DNA from: an uncultured Methylophilaceae bacterium
Lineage (GTDB): Bacteria > Pseudomonadota > Gammaproteobacteria > Burkholderiales > Methylophilaceae
Direction of reading: 5' to 3'
Assembly (NCBI GenBank): GCA_905182075.1
Contig: CAJIZS010000001.1
Location: forward strand, 496,001-560,000
Length of the DNA stretch: 64,000 nt
In this document: piece after piece, positions 42,712-52,058 of the stretch
Position numbering within the stretch: the first letter of the stretch is position 1
How the letters are laid out: every line of letters starts with the position of its first letter
Notes under the pieces: model-generated
Told to the model about the DNA's origin: nothing
What the model saw: only the letters and a program-made list of their open reading frames with translations
The model's database searches: none
Program-made: the position numbers and the translations under genes

Positions 42712-43998
42712 TTATAGGTTTTTAGTTAAAAATTTAGAATTTCGTTGAATATCATAGATTTTATTTCTACCATTAGGCATAAATTTTTTATCAGATTGAT
42801 TGAAGCCCTTTTCAATAAACCAATGTTCCGATTGAGTTGTAAGGGCAAAAATTGATTTAATACCCAGTGTTTTATTTTTTTCTCACAAAATTTTAATAAT
42901 TTTTCACCATAGCCCAACCTTTGATAATTAGGATGAATTACGAAGCAAGCAATTTCTATCATTTGATTGTATTCATATAATGCTGCAGTCCCAATAATAT
43001 TATGATCATGCTCAATGACATAAAATGAATTAATGTCATCACGAATGTGTCCCGCTATTCTTTTAATTAAAACTCCTTGTTCACTTAAGGGCTCTATAAG
43101 GTTAAGAATATGAGTGATATCTGAAAATCTAGCTTGCCTAATATCCTCAAGTGGATACTCAGTTAGTATAGTTCCCGCACCTTTATCTGTATAAATTTCC
43201 TGAATTATTGAACCATCAATATGTCGATTTATTAGATGTACTTTTTCTATTTTATTTTTGATAGCAAACAGACTACTTTTTAGTATATTAAAGTCAGTAT
43301 ATGAAATGTGAGGGGCTTGGTAAGGCTTGTAGGTATGTTTTATGTTCAATTAATTTTTCTGCTTTATTAGTAGTTAATTCTGGGATTAATTTGCCTTCAA
43401 TATTTAGTATTCCATTTGTGCTTACATAATAGATTAATTTTTCTGCTTTGATTGATTGAGCTATAAAAGCAGCTGTCTGCTCGTAAGGTAAATTAAATAC
43501 CTCCCCTATTGGCGAAAACCCCAGGGGAGAAATAATAACGATTTCTCGATTTATTAATTTATCAGTGATAGCTTTGCCATTTACTTTTCTTATTTGCCCA
43601 GTAAATTCCATATCCACCCCATCAATTACTCCGATTGGTTTGGCTGTTATAAAATTTCCACTTGATAAGGTTATGTCACTTTCAGGCATTGGTGAGTCTG
43701 ATGGCCTTGATGAAAGCATAGCTTCTATTTCTGTTCTTACCTTGCCATTTATTTCCATTATTTGATCTAATTCTTTTCTGCCAGTAACCCTATGATTTCT
43801 AATCAATTTAGAGCTTCTATTTCCTTTTTTTATTTTTTGTTCAATCTGCGGTCTAATTCCATGTACTAAGACTATATTAATATTAAGCGAGTGTAATAAA
43901 TTAATATCATATGCAATTGATTGGAATTGATTATCATCTACTACTTCGGCATGTAAATTCTTGCCACATAATTTTATTGAATTGATTGATAAATACAT
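42712..43998 (-). CDS. argA: N-acetylglutamate synthase ArgA (kinase-like plus GNAT domain)
   Basis: First enzyme of arginine synthesis, ArgA type. An amino-acid-kinase domain (INIVLVHGIRPQIEQKI, NHRVTGRKELDQIM, GVIDGVDMEFTGQIRKVN, IISPLGFSPIGEVFNL) is fused to a C-terminal acetyltransferase domain (DIRQARFSDITHILNLI, FYVIEHDHNIIGTAALY, IHPNYQRLGYGEKLL with the acetyl-CoA loop). Frame changes near 43320 and 42890; the tail is then read to a stop at 42712. About 428 residues. ATG 43998 has an in-frame stop shortly upstream, yet the usual N-terminal extension is short, and the gene overlaps the HTH gene by 25 bp. Confidence 0.9.
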
Positions 43999-44252
43999 GA
44001 GAAAAAATTTTTAATAAATGGATTTATGGAGTCTTGATTGTTACTAGACGAAGAGTCTGAAAAAAAAGCTTGAGGGGAGGTGTTTAGTTCATCAGCTAAT
44101 CTCTGAAGTAACTTTGCATTAATGTTCAGCTCACCTCTTTCTATTCTTGATAAGCTGCTAGCAGCTAGACCTAGCTTCTTGCCTAATGTTTTTAGTGTTA
44201 ATTTGTGCTTTTTACGCAAATTTTTTATGTTTATTGATACATTATTTAGCAT
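43974..44252 (-). CDS. Cupin-less XRE-family HTH regulator
   Basis: Protein of 92 residues with an XRE/Cro-type helix-turn-helix: INIKNLRKKHKLTLKTLGKKL, then LAASSLSRIERGELNI and LLQRLADELNTSPQAFF. After the HTH only a short serine/asparagine linker and a basic hydrophobic tail remain. No ligand domain follows. Its last 25 bp overlap the argA start in another frame. Given the indel density, a fusion of this HTH to another domain by a lost frame cannot be excluded, but ArgA itself does not normally carry an HTH. Target unknown; control of the arg genes is a guess from position. Confidence 0.7.
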   Translation of the reverse strand: MLNNVSINIKNLRKKHKLTLKTLGKKLGLAASSLSRIERGELNINAKLLQRLADELNTSPQAFFSDSSSSNNQDSINPFIKNFFSCIYQSIQ

Positions 44253-44305
44253 AAATTGTGATATATAATATTAATTACTCAATATTTTATACTAAAAATT
44301 GCTAT

Positions 44306-45042
44306 TTATGCAAAATCTCCATATTTATATTGCAGAATTGATAAGATACTTAGGGGAGCTGTTTCTGTCCTTAGAATTCTAGGGCCTAAATTGATTGCTT
44401 CAAAATTTAAGCTATTTGCTAATTGTATTTCCTTTTTGTCAAAACCACCTTCAGGTCCAATAAGTACGTATACCTTATTAGGCTCTTTTGTAGGAAAAAT
44501 ATTTGCGTTGATCCTTGCACTTGGTGCGAGAATTAATCTTAAGGCATTATCTTCAAAGCTTGTATTGTTTAAGTAGTCCATAAATTTTTTAGGTTGATGG
44601 ATTTGAGGAACTTCAGTTCTGTAGCATTGTTCACACGCTGAAATTGATACTTGTTTCCAGTGAGCCAATTTTTTTATAATTCTATCTTGGCTAATTTTTA
44701 TTATGCTTCTTTCACTAAAGATTGGTTGTATTTCATAAGCACCGAGCTCAGTGGCTTTTTGAATAATCCAGTCCATTTTCTCATTTGTTGAAAGTGACTG
44801 AATTAATGTTATTTTTGGGGCGACTCACGATTTTTTTTTGCACTTGTTAGGATGGTAATTTCAATTTCTTTTTTATTTATTTCAGTAACCCTGCCTTTGT
44901 AATCATAGCCGTCACCATTAAATAGAACAACGTCATCATTTAATCTTACTCTCAATACTTTCAAAGCATGGTGTCCTGAGAAATCATCTAAAATGACAGC
45001 TTGGTTTATAGACAAAGGTTTTGAGTGGTAGAATCTATTCAT
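44306..45042 (-). CDS. rsmE: 16S rRNA (uracil1498-N3)-methyltransferase RsmE
   Basis: SPOUT-class methyltransferase. N-terminal PUA-like part MNRFYHSKPL, HHALKVLRVRLNDDVVLFNGDG; C-terminal part KMDWIIQKATELGAYEIQPIFSERS, ACEQCYRTEVPQI, VLIGPEGGFDKKEI (SAM knot) and LGPRILRTETAPLSIL. One frame change near 44805. Repaired length about 245 residues. Upstream on the minus strand it is divergent from the redoxin gene with about 30 bp between. Confidence 0.93.
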
Positions 45043-45074
45043 AATTTAAATATCATACAGAATGGAGAATTAAT

Positions 45075-45628
45075 TTGGTTAGCTTAAATACACCTTTGTG
45101 TGAATTTAATTGGCTCGCTCCTGATTTTAATTTAGTGGACACAGACTATAAAATCATTAAATAAACTAAAAGGCCCAAATGGCACTATGGTAATGTTTAT
45201 ATGCAATCATTGCCCTTACGTAATTCACATTAATGAAGCTTTAGTGGCGCTAGCAGACGAGCTGAAAACAAAAGGAATTAGAGTGGTAGCAATTTCTAGT
45301 AATGACGCTGAAAAGTACCCACAAGATGGGCCTAGAGCTATGGAACTAAATGCTCGAAAAATGAGGTATTCATTTCCGTATCTATATGATAGAACACAAG
45401 AAATTGCCAAAGCATATAATGCTGCTTGCACTCCTGACTTCTATTTATTTAACTCCGATTTAAAGCTAACATACAGAGGTCAACTTTGACTCTACCGGAA
45501 GAGGTGAGGTACCTAAAGACAACAATAGAGACCTATTTGAAGCAATGAAAATTATAGCTAAGACAGGAAATGGACCAAAAGAGCAATTCTCTAGTATAGG
45601 TTGCTCGATTAAGTGGAAAAGCAATTAA
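45075..45628 (+). CDS. Thioredoxin-fold redoxin (AhpC/TSA superfamily, CxxC type)
   Basis: Cytoplasmic redoxin with CNHCPYV active site in TMVMFICNHCPYVIHINEA. APDFNLVDTDYK begins the fold; VVAISSNDAEKYPQDGP, SFPYLYDRTQEIAKAYNAACTPDFYLF (with the cis-Pro) and GRGEVPKDNNRDL are typical of this conserved, poorly studied family. TTG at 45075 is the likely start since no ATG is in frame; an indel could hide one. Frame changes near 45155 and 45485. About 184 residues. Physiological partner unknown. Confidence 0.8.
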
Positions 45629-45751
45629 CTTAAGTTTCAGTGAAGACTTCTTGATTGAAACGCCACTTAAGGGGATAATTCACTATTAATTTTTTAATTA
45701 CATTAATTTGAGTGTCTATTAATCGAGCAGGTATTAATACAGGGAGATAAC

Positions 45752-47715
45752 ATGGCAACAAGACAAGATTTAGCAAATGCAATCCGAGCACTATCAATGG
45801 ATGCAGTTCAAAAAGCAAAGTCAGGACATCCAGGCGCACCTATGGGCATGGCTGAGATTGGTGAGGTTCTTTGGAATAAATATTTAAACCATAATCCTAT
45901 TAACCCTGATTGGGCTAATCGTGACCGTTTTATTTTATCCAACGGACATGGCTCCATTTTATCATTTCACGTGCTTCAGAAACAAAATGTGTTAAGGGTT
46001 TTTGACAATATACTGGCTTATCCATTTTCATCGCCATCATTGAAACTGGAGCATGGGTATGGTCTGGTGTAGAAACTACTACAGCGTCTATATCTTCCTT
46101 CATCTCTGTTAAAAGAGTTCTATGCAATCAATTTAATCGCCGAGGCACATATTGTTGATCACCACACCTACACTTTTCTAGGTGACGGCTGTTTGATGGA
46201 AGGTGTTTCTCATGAGGCTTGTGCCTTAGCGGGAACTGTGGTCTATGGCAAGTTAATTGCTCTTTGGGATGATAATGGTATTTCTATTGATGGTGCATAT
46301 TGAGGGATGGTATACAGATGATACTGCCGACTCGCTTTGAGTCATATGGATGGCACGCTATTAGAGATGTGGATGGACATGATCCAGAAGCCATTGATAA
46401 GGCAATCCAAGAGGCAAAAAAAGTAACCGACAAACCAACGCTTATTTGTTGTAAAACAATTATTGGTAAAGGCTCACCAAATAAAGCCGGTACTCACGGC
46501 TGTCACGGTGCCGCTTTGGGTGATGATGAAGTTGCATTAGTCCGAAAAGAAATAGGTTGGGAACATGCCCCCTTTGTAATACCACAAGATGTGTACGATG
46601 GTTGGAATCAAAAAGATAAAGGCGATGCCCGTGAACAAGAATGGAACGCTAAGTTTGATGCCTATGCTAAAGAATTCCCAGAACTTGCTGCTGAATTTAA
46701 GAGAAGAATGAGTGGAGACCTTCCAGCTGATTGGAAGAAAATTTCTGAAAACCTTATTAATGATGCTAATACAAAGCAGAAAAAGTGGCAACTAGAAAAG
46801 CATCACAAAATGCATTACTGCTTTGTCAATGTTCTTCCTGAATTTGTTGGAGGCTCTGCTGACTTAACTGGATCAAATTTAACTAGTTGCCCAAGTTTGA
46901 GCATGTCGAGTGGAAAACCCTACGGGTAATTATATTTCTTATGGAGTTAGAGAGTTTGGTATGTCAGCAATTATGAATGGAATGGTTCTTCATGGCGGCA
47001 TTAAGCCCTATTGGAGGCTACCTTTCATATATTTACTGACTATATGCGTAATGGTATGAGAATGGGTGCGCTTATGAAGCAAAGAGTTATTTATGTTATA
47101 CCCATGATTCTATTGGTCAAGGTGAAGATGGGCCTACACATCAACCTATTGAAACAACTTCTAGCTTAAGATTTATTCCTAGAATGGAAGTGTGGAGACC
47201 TTGTGATACAACAGAAGTTACAACAGCTTGGGTTGCAGCAGTTGAAAATACAGAAAATCCTACAAGTTTAGTTTTAAGTCGACAGGGTACTGGATTTACA
47301 GAAAGGACTTCTACTCAAGTTAACAACATCCGCAAGGGTGGGTATGTTTTATCAGAAGCAGAAAATGAAAAGGTAGATGTAATATTAATTGCTACAGGCT
47401 CAGAGGTTGATTTGGCTATAAATTCAAAAGAAGCATTAGGGGAAATAGGAATTAATGCCCGAGTTGTTTCTATGCCTTGTACCCAAGCTTATGATCGTCA
47501 AGAAACTAAATATAAAGATAGTGTTCTTAACTCCAGGTATTAAAAGAGTTTCAATTGAAGCTGGCGTTACAGACTATTGGAAGAAATATGTTGGGCTCGA
47601 TGGCGCTTGTGTCGGTATTGATACTTATGGTGAATCAGCACCTGGCGGAGATTTATTTAAACATTTCGGTTTTACTGTTGAGAATGTAGTTTCCACTGTA
47701 AAATCAATTGTTTAG
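45752..47715 (+). CDS. tkt: Transketolase
   Basis: Thiamine diphosphate enzyme of the pentose phosphate and ribulose monophosphate cycles. A good RBS (GGGAGA) precedes [25 protein letters not shown] and [10 protein letters not shown] open the gene; the stretch that should follow is replaced by an antisense foreign fragment (45957-46118). TKT resumes at [25 protein letters not shown] (ThDP binding), [46 protein letters not shown] and [17 protein letters not shown]. Further frame changes occur near 46145, 46290, 46790, 46925, 47030 and 47530. About 654 residues; roughly 660 expected. Confidence 0.92.
45957..46118 (-). pseudogene. Antisense fragment of a Gfo/Idh/MocA oxidoreductase inside tkt
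   Basis: On the minus strand 54 codons read [40 protein letters not shown], an exact match to the NAD-binding domain of Gfo/Idh/MocA oxidoreductases, the variety with [25 protein letters not shown] common in Bacteroidetes and Planctomycetes. It replaces about 80 codons of transketolase between NGHGS and the [10 protein letters not shown] block. Neither end has start or stop signals of its own. Not a real gene at this place. Confidence 0.75.
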
Positions 47716-47749
47716 AATTACTTAATAAAGCCTTATTAACTTAAAGGTA

Positions 47750-47766
47750 AGTCCTTTTTAAGGACT
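47750..47766. promoter_or_regulatory. Perfect stem-loop in tkt-gap spacer
   Basis: AGTCCTT (47750-47756) and AAGGACT (47760-47766) form a 7-bp stem with a TTT loop. It follows the tkt stop by about 35 bp and precedes a larger palindrome. It has no T-run, so it is more likely an RNA-stability or processing element than a terminator. Confidence 0.45.
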
Positions 47767-47797
47767 AATGAGTAATCTTAAAGTATTATAATAACTT

Positions 47798-47832
47798 AAT
47801 TAAGGCATCTTTAAAGATGCCTTAATTTCTTG
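47798..47832 (+). terminator. Terminator-like 30-bp palindrome between tkt and gap
   Basis: AATTAAGGCATCTTT and AAAGATGCCTTAATT (47798-47827) are exact reverse complements with no loop; a T-rich stretch follows. It probably folds as a stem with a TTTAAA loop and ends tkt transcription, leaving gap just 17 bp downstream to start from its own promoter or from read-through. The gap RBS (GAGGAAG) begins right after it. Confidence 0.65.
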
Positions 47833-47844
47833 CGAGGAAGCTTA

Positions 47845-48861
47845 ATGACTATAAATGTTGCTATATCTGGATTTGGAAGAATTGGTAGGTTAGTTTTAAG
47901 GGCAATATATGAATCTAAAAGAACTGATATTAAGGTTGTAGCTATTAATTGTAGCCGTGGGGATATTGAAAGTCATGCACACCTTATAAAGTTTGATACT
48001 GCTCACGGTCGATTTGAAGGAAAGGTTGAGACTACAGATAATAATTTTATAATCAACGGCGATAAAATTAAATACCTTAATACTAGAAACCCCAAAGATT
48101 TAGACCTGGAGAGATCAAGAGGTTGATGTTGTTTTCGAGTGTACAGGAGCTTTTAGAGGAAAAACCTCAAATTATTTTCATATAGAGCAGGGCGCTAAAA
48201 AAGTTTTAATTTCGGCACCAGGCGAAAAAGATGTTGATGCAACTATTGTTTATGGAGTGAATGACAGTATTTTAAAGCTTCAGATGAGGTTATTTCAAAT
48301 GCTTCGTGCACAACTAATGGCCTTGCCCCTTTAGTAAAAGTTATAAACGATAGTGTTGGAATAAAGTCAGGGCTAATCAATACAATTCATTCTTATACGA
48401 ATGATCAAGCTCTATTAGATAATATGCATAGCGATATTCGTCGAGCGAGAGCTGCTGGCGCCTCAATGATACCTACAAAAACTGGGGCTGCCTCTTCGAT
48501 TGGCTTAATCATTCCTGAATTACAAGGAAAGCTTGATGGAGTAGCTATTAGGGTCCCAACTACAAATGTGTCTTTAGTAGATTTAACATTAATCCTCAAA
48601 GAAAAACATCAAGAGAAGAGATAAATAAGCTAATGAAAGCCGCTGCTGAAGGACCTCTAGAAGGTATCTTAGTTTATAATGAAGAGCCTCTTGTTTCAGT
48701 TGATTTTAATCATACATCTGCTTCATGTTTCTTCGACTCCACCTTAACAAATTCATTTATAGGATGTTCAATACCACAAGAATTTGGTTGGTATGATAAT
48801 GAATGGGGATTTAGTTGTCGTATGCTTAGATACTGCTGTCGCAATGATGAATGCTAAATAA
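47845..48861 (+). CDS. gap: Glyceraldehyde-3-phosphate dehydrogenase
   Basis: Converts glyceraldehyde-3-phosphate to 1,3-bisphosphoglycerate. Start at [20 protein letters not shown], placed behind the GAGGAAG RBS. NAD domain shows [17 protein letters not shown] is typical; the catalytic Cys is in [19 protein letters not shown] near 48300; [29 protein letters not shown] and the end [23 protein letters not shown]. Frame changes near 48115, 48285, 48620, 48770 and 48825. Repaired length 338 residues. The Ser/Arg after INC in the NAD loop hints at NAD use with some erythrose-4-phosphate dehydrogenase-like character; I keep Gap. Confidence 0.9.
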
Positions 48862-48866
48862 CATAA

Positions 48867-50064
48867 ATGAATATGAATCAACTTGAAGATTTTAATCTTA
48901 AAGATAAAAGAGTTCTTATTCGGTCTGATCTAAATGTACCAATAAAGTCAGGAATTATAGCTCGAAAAAAAGAATTCAAGCATCTTTACCTACTATCTAA
49001 ATATTCGCTCTCAATGCAGGCGCAAAAGTTATGGTCACCTCTCACCTTAGGGCGACCAAAGAAGGTCACTTTACTGAAGAGATTCCCTAGAAGCCTATAG
49101 CAAATACTTAAGTAAATCACTTAAACAAGGAAGTACGTTTAATAAAGACTGGACAATTAGAGAATTTAATGTCGAAGTCCGGGAGGTCGTTGTTCTAGAG
49201 AATTGTCGTTTTAATGTATGGAGAACAGATAATAATGCAGAACTTAGCAAAAAAATATGCAGATCTAGCAGATATTTTTGTAATGGATGCTTTTGGAACT
49301 GCCCACAGAAAGCAAGCATCTACCTATGGCGTAGCTGAATTTTGCTCGAGTGCTGTGCTGCAGGTCTTTTTTGCAAGTGAACTTGAAGCACTTAAATAAG
49401 GATTGAAAGATCCCAAAATCACCTATGGTTGCTATTGTGGGTGGCAGTAAGGTTTCTACAAAGCTCTCAATTTTAGATAGCTTGGCAGATAAGGTTGACC
49501 AATTAATTTTGGGTGGAGGGATTGCCAATACATTCATTAAAGCTCAAGGATTTGAATTGGGAATATCACTTGTGAAGATGATTTCTTGCCATCAGCAGAA
49601 AAAGATTATTAAAAAACTTGAATCACGTGGAGCTTCCTTCCATTAGTGCGATGTCATCTGTGGTAAAGATTCTACAGAAGATGAGCCAGCAATATTAAAG
49701 ATATAACTGAGTTAGCCAACAGATGACATGATTTTTGATTTAGGCCCTAAATTCTATGCACGGTATTACTGAAATAATTAAGTCAGCTAAAACTATACTT
49801 TGGAATGGGCCTATAGGCGTATTTGAGTTTAAGCAGTTTTCAAAGGGAACAGAATTACTTGCGATGCGATTGCAAAGTCTGATGCTTTTTCATTAGCGGG
49901 AGGTGGAGATACTATTGCTGCAATTGAAAAATTTAAAGTCGAAAAAAATATTTCATATGTTCAACTGCGGAGGGGCTTTTTTAGAGTTTGTTGAAGGAAA
50001 AAAATTACCTGCAATTGAAATTTTAGAAAAAAAAGCTAAATCTGAATGGTTTAACTCACACTGA
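48867..50064 (+). CDS. pgk: Phosphoglycerate kinase
   Basis: Transfers phosphate from 1,3-bisphosphoglycerate to [19 protein letters not shown] opens the substrate domain; VTSHLGRP and VVLENCRFN follow after frame shifts; [68 protein letters not shown] and [12 protein letters not shown] are perfect PGK phrases. At least eight frame changes between 48970 and 50000 make it the most damaged gene of the window. Repaired length about 399 residues. Directly behind gap, as in most Betaproteobacteria. Confidence 0.92.
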
Positions 50065-50940
50065 ACTTGATAGTCTTCTATTTTGCATCAAGGTAAGGTT
50101 AGGGATATTTATGAGATTGATGCAGAGAGAATGTTAATTGTCACCACAGATCGATTATCTGCTTTTGATGTCATTATGAATGAACCGATTCCTGAAAAAG
50201 GGCAGGTTTTAACAGCATGGCAAATTTCTGGTTTAATAAGATTTGAATCCATTATTCCAAATCACTTGACTCATGATGAGGTCCGTCATCCTTTGTTAAG
50301 TAAGATGAGGCATTCAGTTGTTATTAAGAATCGAGCTGTTGTGGTAAAGAAATTAACACCCATTCCAGTTGAGGCTAATTGTTCGCGGGTATGTCGCTGG
50401 GAAGTGGCTGGAAAGAGTACCAGAGGGATCAATCTATTTGTCGGATTGCATCTCCCTGGTTGAAAGCAGGCTGAAAAATTGCCGAACCCAATATTTACTC
50501 CTTCAAGCAAAGCTGATGTTGGGAGTCATGATGAAAATATTTCAGTGGAGCAACTGTAAGGATTTAATAGGACAGGATCTTAACAGATCAAATTTCAAGT
50601 GAGATAAGTCTTGAGATTTATATAAGCAAGCTTATGAAATTTGCATTACAAAAAGGGATCATTATTGCGGATACTAAGTTTGAGTTTGGTACTTGATGGG
50701 GAGTGGTAAATTATTTATCATGGATGAGATTTTAACTCCAGATTCTTCTAGATTTTGGTTAAAGGATTCATATCAGTTAGGGGTAGTCTCCTTAAGTTAT
50801 GACAAACAATTTATTAGAGATTGGTTAGTCTAACTCTGACTGGGATAAAGATTCGCCACCACCAGAACTACCTAGACAATGAAAATTATTGAAAAAACAA
50901 GATTTAGAAAAGTATCAACGAGGTACTATTCATAAATAAA
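50065..50940 (+). CDS. purC: Phosphoribosylaminoimidazole-succinocarboxamide synthase (SAICAR synthetase)
   Basis: Purine pathway ligase joining CAIR and aspartate. [30 protein letters not shown] is the canonical start; [35 protein letters not shown], the VRGYVAG segment, [16 protein letters not shown] and TKFEFGT lie in shifting frames; [23 protein letters not shown] is next. About seven frame changes. The N-terminal dozen residues and the start codon are not visible between the pgk stop and HQGK. End approximate. Genes often found between pgk and purC in this lineage (pyk, fba) are absent here. Confidence 0.85.
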
Positions 50941-50979
50941 GGAGTATAATGCATCACTGAGATAAGTATTTTTTGGGCA

Positions 50980-51641
50980 ATGATTTTAATTCTTGTTAAA
51001 GGTCTTTTTTCAAGGCTTAGCGGAGACAAAGCCTGATTTTAAAAAATATCTCTTATAAAGCTAATAGCCTTTTATCACTAAAAAAAGACTGTCAAGGTTA
51101 AAAGAGTAGAAGTTTTTTTATGCTTATCAAATAAAACGTATTAAAAAACACTTTAGTAGAAGAAAAGAAAAAATTATCTGAGTTAATTAACTTTATAATA
51201 GAGATTTATCAATTTGGCTATAGCAATTAAGAGCTGCAAGAAACGGTCAATAATTTTCCTGACAGTTTGATTTTAGCGCAAGCCAGTTTAGAGTCAGCTT
51301 GGGGGACATCAAGGTTTGCAGTTAAAGGAAATAATTTTTTTGGGCAACATTGTTTTTCAAAGGGTTGTGGAATTAGTGCCCGCGGAGATAAAAAAGTAGA
51401 GGTAGCTAAATTTGCTTCTGTGTTTAAAAGTATTCAATCCTATTACCGTAACTTAAATTCTGGTGAAGCATATAAGAAATTAAGAAAGCTTCGTTCTGAA
51501 GAATTGTCGAAGCTTAAGAAAATGGATTCCCTTAAATTAACTGAAGGTTTATCTGATTACTCCACACTGGGTAATGGAGATTACGCAAAAAGACTCAATC
51601 AAGTAATTACGTTTAATAAGCTTCAACAATATGATAATTAA
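50980..51641 (+). CDS. Bax-like glucosaminidase (peptidoglycan hydrolase), N-terminus damaged
   Basis: Glucosaminidase-domain protein of the Bax group. The intact C-terminal 124 residues read ILAQASLESAWGTSRFAVKGNNFFG, GCGISARGDKK, SVFKSIQSYYRNLNSGEAYKKLR and YSTLGNGDYAKRLNQVI; the Glu of LESAWG is the expected catalytic acid. Upstream, a hydrophobic start (MILILVKGL) and pieces such as ELINFI and FGYSN can be followed through about five frame changes. The start is approximate. Probably exported and acting on cell-wall glycan. Confidence 0.7.
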
Positions 51642-51644
51642 ACT

Positions 51645-51934
51645 ATGCTAAAAAAACTTGCAAAACTAAATGCATTACAGCTCATCCTTTTAGCTTTTCT
51701 TATTACAGGACTTATTAATATCTCAATTGCTTACTTTGAAATTTCTGGTCTTTCAAATGTAAGGTCGGAACAGACAGATATTTTTTTCCCATCATCAAAA
51801 GTCATCGGTACAGTGTGGATGTTATTAATTGCAGGTTTATCTTATAGCTTTTCTAAACGCAATCATTTGTTGTCAGTTTGATACCAATATGGGTTGTCTT
51901 TGTTACTTTCTTAATGTTTCGAATTTACTCTTAA
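51645..51934 (+). CDS. Small membrane protein, weakly TspO/MBR-like
   Basis: Begins 3 bp after the Bax-like gene. Three hydrophobic segments: about residues 10-32, 55-72 and, after a frame change near 51870, a segment with PIWVVFVTFLMF. The phrase FFPSSKVIGTVWMLLIAGLSYSF loosely resembles the FxPPxWVFGxVWxxLY motif of TspO/MBR proteins, but it is half the usual length and the tryptophans are not all present. About 96 residues when repaired. Function unknown. Confidence 0.45.
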
Positions 51935-52012
51935 AAACTCACCTATTACAAAAGAACTGACTTAAAAGTTAATGCTGGACGTCCTTTAATTTTTTCATTT
52001 AATCATTTACAT

Positions 52013-52043
52013 GAAAAAAAAGCCTACCCAAAGGGCAGGCTTT
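52013..52043 (-). terminator. Rho-independent terminator of hppA
   Basis: AAAGCCTACCC (52019-52029) and GGGCAGGCTTT (52033-52043) pair with one mismatch and an AAA loop. On the minus strand the stem is followed by a run of T, and it lies 16 bp after the hppA stop, so it ends minus-strand transcription. It may also serve the converging plus-strand gene. Confidence 0.85.
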
Positions 52044-52058
52044 AAATTTAAATAAATA

